Positions 1 through 13,200 of a stretch of DNA of 64,000 nucleotides are shown piece by piece. Within the stretch, counting starts at the first letter, position 1. Every line of letters begins with the position of its first letter. The notes beneath the pieces were generated by a model. That model was not told the origin of the DNA. It worked only from the letters and a program-made list of their open reading frames with translations, and ran no database searches. Origin of the DNA: Epiperipatus broadwayi (lineage: Eukaryota > Onychophora > Udeonychophora > Euonychophora > Peripatidae); NCBI GenBank assembly GCA_028023455.1, contig JAQFVV010006256.1, forward strand, positions 806,001 to 870,000, given 5' to 3'. A program made the position numbers and the translations under genes.

Positions 1-1730
1 AACAAATGCATAGAGGTATTTATCCCATAACTTTTTACTTAACTTAATTTTTATGAAATCAAAAAAATTATAATATAATTGTTGTAATGTATTAAAATGT
101 TTCATTTCTAATGATTGTATTTACAATATTCTCCAGTTGAAAACTTTTTTTATAAAGCACATATTATTTGAAACACAATATTTATAATAGAATTTAAATA
201 GATAGATTCCTGAAATTGATAATAATATAATGAATAAAGTTTATTCTACTGCTTTCTTTTCATATCAAATTGAATTATTTTTTAATATTTAACTTGGATG
301 AGAATAATAAAAAAATATATTTTTTTCCCCCAAATTCTTAAATTGAATTATTATTCAATAATAAAATGTATTTGGAATACAGTATTTTGTATATTTTTAC
401 CAGATTTTTTTTATATAAATACAGTTTTACATATGTAGAGAATGCATAAATCGAAAGCTGCAAGTATATTTTTATATTGTGGTTAAATTTGGTACAGACT
501 TTGAAAAAGATATGTGATTTAAAATTTTTTTTATATTAATGTTATAAAATTCATCTGTAAATGCTTTAACACTTACGTATAAAAGTTACTGATATTACAA
601 TAATACTATATTTATAATTTTAAAAATCTAATGTAGCAATTTTATTTATTGTTTGCAGGCACAATTACTTTAAAATATTTATAATTGATTTACTTAAAGT
701 TAATATTTTGTTTTACATTCAACTATTTTTACATGAGCAGCTAAAATAGTGATAAATTGAATATACAATTGATTGAAATTTTATTAATGTGTAATATTAA
801 TATCATTTAGTTATAATAATGATAAAGGGATGCGTGTATGTGAATATTTAAAAATGGAGAAATTTTTATTAATTTTTATATAATTTATTTTACTGATTTT
901 ATTTTTATTAGATGTAAATATTTTTGTTCTACTTTCTGCGTCCATCTAAAATAATTCCATGTTCGAAACATTAACATCAGATGTGGTGTATGCTTCTTCA
1001 ATTATAACAATTGACTATATACGTGGTATGTGAAAATCAGGCTGCAAGTGTTTGAAAAATCCCATGGAAATATTTATGTTAATTGAAAGTGATAATTATA
1101 TGCAAAAAATTTTGAAAATATCTACTTGTTTTTCTCTTGCTACTATTTACTGCTGATATTTTATATAACTTTCATTGTGTGGAGCCTATAATATCATATC
1201 CAGAAAATTGAAGGACATACTGAATTAATCTTATGAACTTGTCAATATATTTTAGAAATTGTATGGAACATCCTTAAATGATAATTTTCTAATGTCTTTA
1301 TGGTGGGTAAACAGGTTTTCCTAGTCTCTCTTCCATAGAAAAAATTATATGAAATAACAACTCTAAATACAGCTAATTTAATTACAGTACTTATTTTCTC
1401 TGTGATCAAATTATTCTATCTTTTAAATAGTTAAAAGTAGTAGCGGCAGCACATTGGAATCTGTAATGCACCTAAACATTTAAATCCGTGTTTAATATTG
1501 AATTGGTTTACATTGTCAGTTGATAACCAGTTAAGTTAAAAGTTGAAGATTATTCTTCCATGACTAGTTGATAAGGTACTTTGAGTTTTTTGCAAGATTT
1601 TACATGATGCATTTAAAACATAAAATACATTCTATAAATCGTCTTTTCAACAGGCAATAAATAAAATAATTATACATTGAAAATTCAGAATCCAAGAAAA
1701 TGAAGTTTTTGTTCCACTATCAAACCTATA
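1..1730. other. AT-rich stretch, nothing recognised
   Basis: Low-complexity, A/T-dominated DNA with many short A and T runs and almost no CpG. I see no reading frame of note, RNA gene or repeat with defined ends. Confidence 0.6.
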
Positions 1731-2340
1731 TCATATTTTGATCTTTGTTTCATTAAGCTACCTATAAATACTGTCATAATAATCAAAAACAATGGTGGAG
1801 CAATTACGCATCTCTATCATGTAGAAATTGTATGTTGGACAATCAAATAATTTCAAACAAAAGCTGTTTGATTAACTGAATCAAATGCCTTGACTAAATC
1901 AATAAAAACAACATAAATCACTCTTTTATTCCTGATACTTTTCTTGCATTGCCTAGCACAAAAACCATATCTATATTGCTTTTGGATTCTCTAAAACCTA
2001 CAATGAGTCCCTAATAATCTCCTTCTTTGAAAGTATCTTTGCCATAATAAATAATATTTTATGACAATTATTATAATCTTGTCTATTCCCTTAATTTTTA
2101 ACAATTGGAACAATGAAAGTAGATCACGCAACATAATCTCATAAATTCATATAATCCTAAAAATTCCAATATTTTTGAAACTAATATATTATCATTATAT
2201 TCCAAAACTTCCCCAGGTATTTAATAAGGACTTGTGATCTTTCCATTTTTAAGATTATAAAAAGCTGTTTTGATTTCACATAAGTAGATAAAATAAATGG
2301 ATATTTCTTTAAAAGTTGTCATTTCAATTATTGAACCATT
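1731..2340 (-). pseudogene. Non-LTR retrotransposon RT fossil (minus)
   Basis: Degenerate reverse transcriptase of a LINE, read on the minus strand in several frames. The clearest block lies near 1,870-1,985. It reads as a GFCARQCKK-like stretch followed by VVFIDLVKAFDSVNQ, which is RT motif A with its catalytic Asp (FID..KAFDSVN). Just downstream on minus is an APPLF-like remnant of the motif B region (normally GVxAPTLF). Upstream on minus (about 2,200-2,340), a LKNGK-like stretch fits the region before RT. Stops and frameshifts are frequent and no ADD box is found, so this is dead. The clade is probably RTE- or CR1-like, but this cannot be settled from so short a fossil. Confidence 0.7.
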
Positions 2341-4714
2341 ATCAAATAGGATCAAAATAATCCATCTACCTATTCAAAATATCTAAGATAGTGCCATTGC
2401 TGAATTTAATATGACTGTGATATGTGAGAGCATGCATGAAACTTATAAAATTCTAATTTTATACAATTTTTTTGTTCAAAACACAGGTTACTAAAACCAT
2501 GGATAATTAGAAGACAACAATAAATCAAAAATAATTATTATTTATTATAATTAAATTATGATAATTATAAATAATAAATGAAATATTTTATTTTAAAATG
2601 CCAAACCTGTTTGATGGGTTCCTCTATATCCAATGTTTTTGGTAAACATTTTTTTTTCTGTAAAAAAATAGGCGTAAAATCAATTTGAATAAATGAAATT
2701 GTATTTTACATTACATAAATCTTTTTCTACATACATATAGAAAAATAATCTATTAATCTTTGCTTATTTACACTCTATAGAAATTTATAGAAACATATGT
2801 GTTAGTACAGGTAAAATATATGACAGTTAAAAGGACTGTATAGTATAATAATAGCACCAACAACAGTTATTCTTACTATCTTGATTAAATTCAGATTGGA
2901 TGAAACTTGAAAATTGTTTTAGTTTCCAATTAAACTTAGGATTTTTCTTTAAAGTAGTTAACTCAAAGCCTACACAGCTAACTATTTGATATAGATATTT
3001 AGCTATTCTTAACTATAAAGCAAAATAAGATAAAAAAAAATTCAAATTCTCATAATTCAACAGTGCAGGTCTGGTGAGTAATATCTTTTGCACTGCTGTT
3101 CTTCATTAGGGGTTGTAAAAGAGATCTTTATCCTGAAAATGGGATATTTAAGAACTTATTTTACATTTTAATTGAAGGTAACATGTTCTACATACATTCT
3201 AAGTGGAGAAAGTGCAATTAAAATTTTGATGTATAGCATTAATTTAGGTAATGTCCTTACTATCAAAATCAAGTATTATATATATTGTTATCCTTAAAAC
3301 TATCCAGCCAAATCAAAAACTTATGTAGAAAACTAACAATTGATTTCATTGTATTGCATAACCATATCAAGTTGACAAATTAATAAACCATTCCTACTAT
3401 ATTTATACTAAAACATTATCTACAATCAATTTAATGTATGGTTTGTATATTAATATCTGTGCTCAATTTATCAATGCTTACGCTCCATTTAGAGTTCAAA
3501 AAAAGAAAACTTTTATTTTTGGCTGAATAGTACTATTGCATCAATATCATTAAAAGATTAACTTTTTCTTCTTGAAAACTAAAGCAAATGTTGGTAGAAC
3601 TTCTACTTAAAGTAATTGACAATAATGGCATTGGTATATTACATTTTTGTATCACACATAGATTGACTTTTGTTTAGACAGGAAAATCACCATAAAAAAG
3701 TATGGGTGCACCAACTCCAAAACAATATTTCACAGATTACATTATAGTTAGAAGCCAGAATACAAAAAACTTATAGAGTACTTACAAGTTCAGATTATTT
3801 AGACAGATAATAAACTAGTTTGCTCCAAGTTTAAAATAACAATTACAATAAAAATAGATTCTAATCCAAACAGAATGGTACAAAATTTAATGTTCATTCT
3901 TTAGAAGCATCAATACTCATGCTAACTTTTCACATTTAAACACAATTCTCAAGATTATCACATTACTGAAATATGAGATTCTCTCACCAACAAGGGTGTT
4001 GTGGATATAAGTAAGTCTATTTTTGAGTTTATTAAAAAGATGCTGATTCTTTGATAGTAGTTCTATTATCAATGACTTGATAAAAAGAAAAGACATGACA
4101 TTTCCCACATCAGAATAATAAATTGAATGTGAAGTTTTGTAAGTAATATAGAGGAAAATGCAGAGTTCAATAACAGGCAACAATATTTAAAATGATTTAC
4201 AGATTACAAATGCAAAGAAAATACAGATATTCACTTTATATGATCACTTTAATTCTTTTTTTGATAAAATGAAAATATGAAGATCTGAAAAACTCTTTTG
4301 TATAATAACAATGATATTTCAAACAGGTCAAAAGAGTGTTATCTTTTGAATAATGATACAAAAATTCAAATGATGGCTTTTAATGACATATTCATCCTAC
4401 TTGCTCATTTATATTTGGACAAAAACCTCCAGTTTACTGAAAATAAAAAACCCTTTTTAATCTTAACAATAAAAAAGATATAAGTCCCTGATAGTATATT
4501 TAAAAAAATTTTAAAATATAGTGGTGATATGTTAAAAATTAATAAATATTTCTGAAAATTTCATTCCATGCAAGTAACATTTACATTAATGCACAAAATT
4601 ATTACATCAAACCTATGAATTTTTTTTTTAGGAATATATGGAGTTATGAAGTTGTGAGATCTATAAAAAATAGAGAAGATAAAAAAGATAACAGTAATTA
4701 GCATGGAATATCAT
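2341..4714. other. AT-rich stretch, nothing recognised
   Basis: No gene, RNA or mobile element is recognised. Short open frames around 3,917-4,183 and 4,298-4,483 have A/T-driven composition and no motif, and are probably chance. Confidence 0.55.
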
Positions 4715-6050
4715 TGTTATGTACAGCAAAGATTTTGTTGAATAGGTTGCAACCAATCATAGATAGTTAATGGAGATTTAGTATGGCTTTAGTGAAATTA
4801 CAAATACTAGATGTGGTTTTGTTGCAAGAAAAAACTCAAATGCAAAAATGCAATTTACATATTGCTTTTATTGCTTTGATTAAACCATATGACTCAGTTA
4901 ACCAGACACAACTTGTGGTAATGCTTGAAAGTAAGAAGAAGCAATGAAAAATCTAAGATATTTGAAATTAAAACTAGTAATAAACAAGGAAGAGTAATAG
5001 CTCCAACTTTGTTCATCATTATTATAACAGTGACCTTTGGAATATTTTATAAATGGTTTCATGAATAAAGCAGGCATCGAGATACAATATAGATTTGATG
5101 GTGAAGTTATTAATTTAAATCCAAAGCAATAATAAGAAACCCATTTTATGGTTTCTAGATTTACATTATAATCTAGAAAAGCATTTTTATTATGATGAGG
5201 CCAATTCAAAAGACAATTTATTAGAATTTTTTAAAAGTTTTGAAAGTAGTTCATAAAGACTTTGGATTAGGATTAATGTTTTAAAAAAAATCAAGACTTT
5301 TATCAGTCAATATTTGAAAAAAAATGTTCAACAATTTTTAGATTGTTATTTATCATTCTGAGAATATGAAACAATTTAAGTATTTTAATAGTTTAAAGTC
5401 TGGACTTGGATGTTGAGATACAAACTCCAATGTGTTAATGCTTCATCTAACAAATTTAAAAAAAAAAATTTTTTTATCAGCAATACAATTATTGCAACTA
5501 AATTAGTTGTATATAGAGCTCTTATTTTTCCTAATTTATTATAAAGAAGTGAGAAGTTAGCATTCTATTGACATAACATAAAAGCAATAGAAAAATTTCT
5601 CAACAATGTTCCAAAAATTCTACAATATGATGGCAAAATCATATAACTAATTAATATGTTTTTTAGTTTGCTAGATGTGATGTTATAGAATCAACTATTG
5701 TAAAAAACATCTCTACTGTACTAGGTTAGTGAAGCAAATAAATAGTAACAGAGATCCTAAAAAATATTTTATGATGAATCTGAACATGGAAAAGCCAAAC
5801 CCTCAAAAATATTTTTAATAAGTGCAATATTGATTACTTTCATTGAAAAGCTATAGCTAAAAATAAAATACAAAAAAAAAAAAAAAAACTACAATTAGGT
5901 AATGTATTGAAGTTTTTTAAAAAATAAAGTTTGGTGCTCAAAAATTTAAAAGACAGTATCATAAAAAATTACATAAATAGATTAATGGATTAGCAAGTTG
6001 TATATATGGATGTATTATGATCCCAGATTGATATGTGTAGTCATAACAAA
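4715..6050 (+). pseudogene. Degenerate LINE RT and C-terminal region (plus)
   Basis: Decayed non-LTR retrotransposon read across all three plus frames. Around 4,718-4,770 a LLNRLQPII-like segment matches the RT palm entrance. Near 4,800-4,900, ALIKPYDSVNQTQL is a mutated motif A (FIDLTKAFDSVN in relatives). Around 4,975-5,020, NKQGRVIAPTLF is motif B. At about 5,075-5,115, GIEIQYRFDGEVINLN matches the segment before the YADD box. Further on, remnants of the thumb and C-terminal region run to about 6,050, where a NGLASCIYG-like end occurs. An 18-base A run interrupts it at about 5,871-5,888. Many stops show it is inactive. Relatives use RT for target-primed reverse transcription; no endonuclease part remains here. 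Confidence 0.7.
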
Positions 6051-7501
6051 ATTGATTTTTTATACTTTATTTTAATTTTTTCTGAAATCAAATAGCCATA
6101 TCCATGTATTGGTTGTTACTATCATTGCATATGCAGTACATAAATGAAGGATGATTGTTAACATGAAAACTTTAATAAATTTAATTTTGACATAAAATGC
6201 AATCCTTTGCCTTTTATCCAAGAAAATAATTATTCCACACAACCCACCCCCCTCCAAATCAATCAAAATGTCAAAGAATCTTAATATTTAATCTTCTTGT
6301 TTGCAACAATATATTATCCAATTTTTTAGTTTTATTCATCATTCTAACATTTCAAATATTCATATGTATTGGATTTGGACATATCTACATTGGCATGTTT
6401 AATCTTGATAATACAAAATTTGTTTTTGCCAGAAACTTTAAAAACACAAAAATAATTTTACTTTTAAATTTAATTATTGCATAGAAACTCTCAAATATAT
6501 ACATGTTCACAAATATATACTGTTGTACACAGTATAAAAGTGGGGGGAAAAATAGTAAAAAAAAGTTACTAATGTAAAGGTTGAGCTTAATCTATAGACT
6601 GATGATTACCATCTAGAGTAGAACACAAAATAATTGTTTTACCATTTATTACAATTACTTAAGATTTTGATAACGATCACAGTAGGTCTTCATTAGTCTT
6701 GACAGCCATTCACCCGCAAAGAAGATCACAACTTGAAAATAGATCCCTTCCCATAGTTACTATGGATATATTTTCATCTATTATACTATCATGTTAGTAG
6801 AGTATATGGTGCCACCTTTATACATGACAAAGAAATATTCATAGACCTATGAGAAAAATCTTAACCCTATTATGATAACTAATTCCAATCAACTTCAGTT
6901 GAACTCATGGAAACTGAGAAGAAAATTCAGGATTTATTAATTTTATTAATTTAGTAGAAAAGTTTACCTTCAACTCTGTGACACACCAGAATATGTTTAA
7001 TACAATAGATGCAACTTTTATAAATTTAACAAACACTTTATTTTACTATTTGGCATGTTTAATAAAAACTAATTAATATTGAATAAAATGTTTTCAATAT
7101 AAATAATATAATAGTAAAAATATAATAATAAAAAAATACATAAATGTGATCAGAATTAACATATTCCTGGACTGGTTATTTATTATGTTTCCTTACCCTG
7201 GAGTATATTACAAAAAATATTAATGTTAGTTCATAATTAATAATCCACTATTCCTTTTTGTACCCAATATATATATATTAGCATACGTAAAAATAAAATA
7301 AGAAAAAAAAATCAGTTATATATGCAATTACACTCTTTAGGTCTTTATATAAAAAAATTATTGATATTTGAAACAAAACAAAAAAAGTCTTACTGGTTTC
7401 TTTACAATTGTAAATGCATTAATTATGATTTTATTTTGAAGAACTAAATGCTTTACTTTCTTTTAATTGAGTTATTCATTGGTTAAGCACAACATATGAT
7501 G
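6051..7501. other. AT-rich stretch, nothing recognised
   Basis: A 64-codon minus frame at 6,072-6,266 has no recognisable motif. A small self-complementary TGTTGTACACAG-like site lies near 6,520. Nothing else is supported. Confidence 0.5.
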
Positions 7502-7513
7502 ATATGTAATGCT

Positions 7514-7800
7514 AATAAACATCACATGATCACCATTTCTTATATTTGCTCTTAACTGTTATTAAAACATGCAAAACTCTTTATATGTATTACCACTCAA
7601 TGCAAGCCAGAGTAATCAATGGATGCCAGAAGACTTGTGCATAAAATCCCCATCTAGTGCCACAATCCAGAAACTAATCTTCTAGGGATATTGGATGAGT
7701 AGGCACTAGATGGGGATTTTATGCACAAGCCTTCTGGCATCCATTGATTACTCTGGCTTGCACTGAGTGGCAATATGTATAGAGAGTTTTGCCTGTTTTA
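7514..7800. mobile_element. Hairpin copy of the hammerhead-repeat family
   Basis: The two arms are inverted copies of one another: about 7,570-7,660 (GCAAAACTCT...GATGCCAGAAG...CCCCATCTAGTG) mirrors about 7,705-7,790. A short centre retains only the 3' half of the ribozyme (CCAGAAACTAATC...GGGATATTGGATGAG, 7,666-7,700). The copy is flanked by a 12-bp target-site duplication, ATATGTAATGCT, at 7,502-7,513 and 7,801-7,812. The left end starts with the family's AATAAACATCACATGATCACC. The internal part of the unit and the 5' half of the hammerhead are deleted, so this copy cannot self-cleave. It is a defective, non-coding member. Confidence 0.85.
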
Positions 7801-7812
7801 ATATGTAATGCT

Positions 7813-10800
7813 GATAATCAAAAGATCATGGTTCCAAATTTTAATATAATTCAAAATAGACAAATTCATATAGTGGCAGCAATAGATTATAATAATTGCA
7901 TTCTATAGATGGTTATAAATTTGACTATCATTGTTAAATTAGTTGAATTTCCTGTGAAGTCAAATGATCTGATAACATACTCTAGATGACTTCTGACAAA
8001 GACTAATATCTTTCACTAGTGATGGACTTTAATTTAAATCTTGTGAGATACTACAGACTTAGGTTTTAGAGCATATTCTTCTTTTTTTAGATACTATCAT
8101 GGTGAAAGATTAGAATGAATATATTTTTAATTTGGCAACACATAACAAATGTAGTTAAAAGCAGCTTTGGTGGCTTATTGACGCAAGTGAGACTCTACTG
8201 ACAAGTACTATTGCTCACCAGGTTTTCTACATCGCACTGACAATATTACTTTTTCTGCTTTTCTTCTAAATTAATATATTCTATTCTTAAAATTTTAAGC
8301 CTTTCTTTTATATTTATGCACCAACATTGTTCTTTGAAAAGTATTTTTTTTTATCATTCAGTTACGATCCAACATTCATCAGCAACCAGACATTCCTGTT
8401 TTATCTTTTAATTAATTTTTATTTTTGATTCTGATTATATTAAAAAAAATAAAACAATCATACATTATCTGAACTTATTACTAATTAAATCTTATTATCT
8501 TTCCTACATAAAACAATACTCTTTGATATAAGAACAATAACAACAACAACAAAAAAACATAGCAATGTATTTTTCAAAACATAATTAACAATTTTTTTTC
8601 CCAAAAATAAATAATAAATATATAGATTGACTTGCTTTCTTAAACAGCAGATTGAGCCATCCCAAAACTTAAATAGACTTCATGTGATCTGTTAGCATAA
8701 ATCACAATATATCATTTTAAAATGTTATAGTAATAAATTTAAATCATAAAAATAAAATAAAAATTATATTTAGAAAAAATAAATGTTCCAATTTTTTTTT
8801 TTTTTTTGAAAACAGCATTTCTAATTGTAAATCATTTTCTAATTTATCTAAGTAAAATATTTATTCATTAATTGAATGTAAAAAATAAATACAATAATAA
8901 TGTAAATCTACAAAATAATAACTGAATTTTCATAAAAATAGACAACAATAGTTTTCAATTTCACTATAAGTTAATCTACTTCACAATGATAATACAAACT
9001 TGCAGTGTTAAATCATACAAATATAAATTTAGTGCTTTTCTAATTATGATAAACCTATTAAAGTTTATAATGTAGCTCCAAATATTAAAAACCTGGAATA
9101 AATAATCTTTTTAAGAGGATGGCATACAAATGACAAACTGTTGTTAGCATTAACAATGTTAGAATTATTATTGTATATTCATAATATCCCGCTGCTTGCT
9201 TATTTCAAGCTGACTTTGATCAGAAAATTGAATACAGATATAAACATATTTTTAAATATTTAAATATATATATATTCTATTTCTTCTTAATTATACTGTT
9301 ACATTTATTACTAATTTACTGTAACAAATATTTCTAAAGTAGTTGTAATAAAAGTCAATACTGTATAACACATGTTAAAATATTTAATAATGTTTTAAGA
9401 ATAAGGTCAAAAATATTAAACAAATTATTAAAGTCAATAATAATATTTTATTATAATGAAAACTTGTTTAAATGAAAATATTTTCTACTGAGAAATAATT
9501 AAGATCTTGAAGAAAAAAAAAGGCAATAGTAAAGATATAAACTAAATGAAACAGGTTAAAAATTATGTAAAAAGTAAAAAAATTATCCAAAAAATGCCAA
9601 TCCCATCAATTTTCTTCATAAAAAAAAAAACATATAAATAATATAAATCAATCTAAAGCATCACACAACACTACTCGATATCCATATTAAACAAAAGTAA
9701 TTTACTTGTCAGCACTATTTTAGAGCTAAATATGAAAATCTAAAATATAAATGGATATTAGATAGTAACATCAGACAAATCTTCAGGCTAGTTTCTCAAC
9801 CTCAAGCCTAGATTAGTATGGAGCACTAGAATGCAAATATCCAACCAGAAAAATAGAAGTGAAAATAGTTATATATATAAATCTAACCCTCACATTGATG
9901 AAATTTAATTCCCAAAATTAGTTTGAGAATCTGGGTGACATTACTATATACTATATTTGTTTTATTACGGATGCTTATGTAGCTAGCGTTAGAGTAGAAC
10001 AATCAACTTATACAATAATACAAATGTAGAATTAAATAATAAATGAATAAAGCAATTTTCAATTCTAGAATAAATACAAATGATTAACAATACTTTATAT
10101 TACTTTATTTTCTCTATTATTAATCTAAATCCACGCATAAGCAATATTCATTACTCAATAAAAATTACACTTAATGTAAAAAATATGTGTATATTTTTAT
10201 ATTGGCATAAAATCTTTATGTTGCCATTAATAAAAAATAAATATTTATTATTTAATTTAATATGATCATTAATTTTAATATGAAACATTTTTAAATCATA
10301 GGAATAAAGAAAAACATTAATAGAATATTTCCATTTTCTGTTTTTTTATTTAAAATGTCAGCTTTTCTGCTCCCTTAATATCAATGAATATTTAAGTAGA
10401 ATCATTGGACGAAAATATAAAACAAATAAAAAATGGTATTCAAAACAATTAGGCTTATTAATTTAATATACTTTTTCTTTAATTTTATTTTTAAATGTTT
10501 CTACATTGTAATTCATTTATTTAGTAATTTTTAATATTTGCATATTCAAGATTGAATAAAATATTGTATTTATATAAATTATAATTTATGTTAAAATAAT
10601 TTTGGGTAATCATAATTTGATATGAATAATAGAAATCGCTGAATTATAGAGAGTCAGATTGTTAGTATTTTATCTATATCTCAAAATTAATTTTCTACTT
10701 TTAAATACTTACATACAAATGAAATATTATGTTTTTTTTTGTTATTGTTGTTTTTGCTAGAAAAATTTAAATAAAAGAAAAATAAAACATGCTTATCGAT

Positions 10801-12050
10801 GACTTCATATTTCCTTCTTCAAAAAATTAAAAGTTCCTCATATCATCATTATAATATCAATATGGTTTTTGATTGTGAAACTTTTTGAGTGATAATTAAC
10901 TAGAAATTGCTGTTGTCTGATGCAAGTAATTGCTAATTTCAAGTCATAGCTCTTTCTAAGATGATTAGCAAAACTACTTGCTTAATAATAAAATTACTGT
11001 TTCTCATTTTTTATAGAGCTCCTGTTTCATCAATAAAGATAGTAATGTTATATGCTTAAAAATTTACTTTTTCATTCCTAATCCTAGAATAATCTTTTTT
11101 TTTTTTTTAAATTTAATATACTTCATTTATAGAAAGATTGACAACAAATCAATTGGATGTTTTTAGTCTAATTTTATTTTAAAAAATTAATTATCTAATT
11201 AACCTGACAAATTAATTAAGTCCTCTAAGTGTAGACAAATTTTTAATTCAATCTACATTTCAAATTTATTAACTCTCTAAACTTTAAGCAAAAAAATAAA
11301 TAATTAACAGAATCTTGTTTTACAGTGATTAGAAAAAAGAAAAATTACCTTTGAATTTTTCAAATAAGTTTCAAAATCAAATTTATTTAATTAATCATTC
11401 AGATAAGACAATTCTCTCATAAGTTATATATAATGTGTGTTTGTGTGCTCATACAACTTGTCTGATAAATTACAAAAAAAAAAAAAAAAAAACTTAAAAT
11501 GAATATATTCAATAATGATAAAATGGCACATTTTTGTATTTGTTAAACAAGTCTTCACATTATTTCAAAGTCTCATTTTCCATCTTAATGAATCCACTGA
11601 AAGATAAAAATTCTCTAGAAATTTAATTCAGCTTCTCTAAATTATAGCTTTTCTTCTCCATATCATTCCAAAAACCTCATACACCAATTTAAGCCTCTTA
11701 TTTTATAAAAACTCATTACAATTCAGCGACTGACTTCTTTAATAACTGCAGAATGCCAAATTTCTTTATTTGTCATAATTTATCCAATATAAAAAACAGT
11801 CAAATTATTAAAGCTGTAAATTTTAATATTAGAAAAGGGCAAACATTTCACTATACATATAATTACATATTGCAAGAAATATATATATTGAACCGGGTGG
11901 GGTAGTAGATCTCTTGAGAAACAATAACTTGGTAGAGACTTTATTCTTTAAATAAAAATCTAAACTTTTGAAAGCAAAATTATAAGACTTCCTTTATACA
12001 TACAAAATATGATATTATAAATTTATACATTTGATCTACACCAATGCAAT
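7813..12050. other. AT-rich stretch, no gene recognised
   Basis: Long A/T-rich DNA with poly-T and poly-A runs (for example 8,791-8,807, 11,095-11,108 and 11,474-11,491). A weak resemblance to the hammerhead-repeat core occurs on minus near 9,740-9,870. No coding frame is supported. Confidence 0.5.
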
Positions 12051-13200
12051 TTAATTATTGCACCACCATGGCCCCTTAGGCAGAGAAACATAATACCAGA
12101 GGTACCCATGCCCAAGTCAGAGCTATATTTAAAATATATATAACTGTGACTACATTTCAAGAGCTCAGATCTTCTCGGTTGCAGAATTCAATACCTATCA
12201 TTCGAAGCACTTTTTTGTTTCGGAGAGAATTCCAGGAGCCAGTTAATTACCCAAAAGATAACTAATGTACTTTGAACAATGGCAAACTAACTCAGTGCCT
12301 AAGAAATCCCAACTAGCTCAATCAAAAGGACAACATACTACATTACTGCTTTAATTAGTGGTAAAAGAATTGACTGACAAGATATTAAGTTTTAAAGACA
12401 ATTTATTTTTACTAAATACTTATTATTGTAAATTTTAAACTACTTTTATAAAATCTTAATTAAATTAAACAATGATTTATAATAACCTCAGGCACACACA
12501 TATTATAATAAGATATACGATAGTAATATAATTAAGCATTAAAATAATTGCAAGCATTCAAAACATGCATATCAACAGTTCATTTTATGCATGCTATAGA
12601 GTTCATTGGTTTTACTGACTCTGCAGGCTTTAAGGATCGTCATTACCTATAGGATTTTGGATATTGACTTCTTGCTGTTTGCTGCTTCATGTGAATTTTT
12701 TCCAACAGGTTGGATTTGAGGTTTTGCGGAGATTCCTATGGCTGGTATTCTTAATACTCTTATTCAAGATAGTTAGATATCTCTGGCGGTTTCAAGTTAT
12801 TAGGCACACATCACTTTTATTGGGCAGGCTGCTGGTGTTCCATCGGACTAAGGCTGGAAACTGGTCATATGCTCCCAACGGTTATTAACACTGCATTGTC
12901 ATGAAAAACACTGATTCTGAATATGTGATAGACTTATTGTAAAAACTCAACTGATTGCAGAAATGATTGACTGACTAAATCTGATGCTCATCCTATTTAT
13001 ATGATGACCTGTTGTCACTTTGTTAATTAGTTTTTATATCTGCCAGCTATATCCATTGTTGAAATTCATCCACTGCTTTTGATTACATTTTTGATAAGAT
13101 TTTAATCATGTTTTCAGTTAGTAGCCATTGCTAATTCTGTTGTTGTGGATTTTTTAATTAGTAGCCATTGCTGATTCTGTTTTTTAATTTTAACTTTCAT
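12051..13200. other. Unclassified moderate-complexity segment
   Basis: More even composition than its surroundings, suggesting an old inserted sequence or host exon material. It contains a 74-codon plus frame (12,664-12,888) rich in Leu, Phe and Arg without a known motif. A short direct duplication of a 21-base TAGTAGCCATTGCT-like block occurs at about 13,121 and 13,160. I do not recognise the family. An LTR fragment is one possibility, but I could find neither paired ends nor a Pol domain. Confidence 0.3.

Noticed and set aside
6594-6640. CTGATGA at 6,599 as another hammerhead
   Set aside because: No GAAA/GUC partner or helix I complement follows at the right distance.
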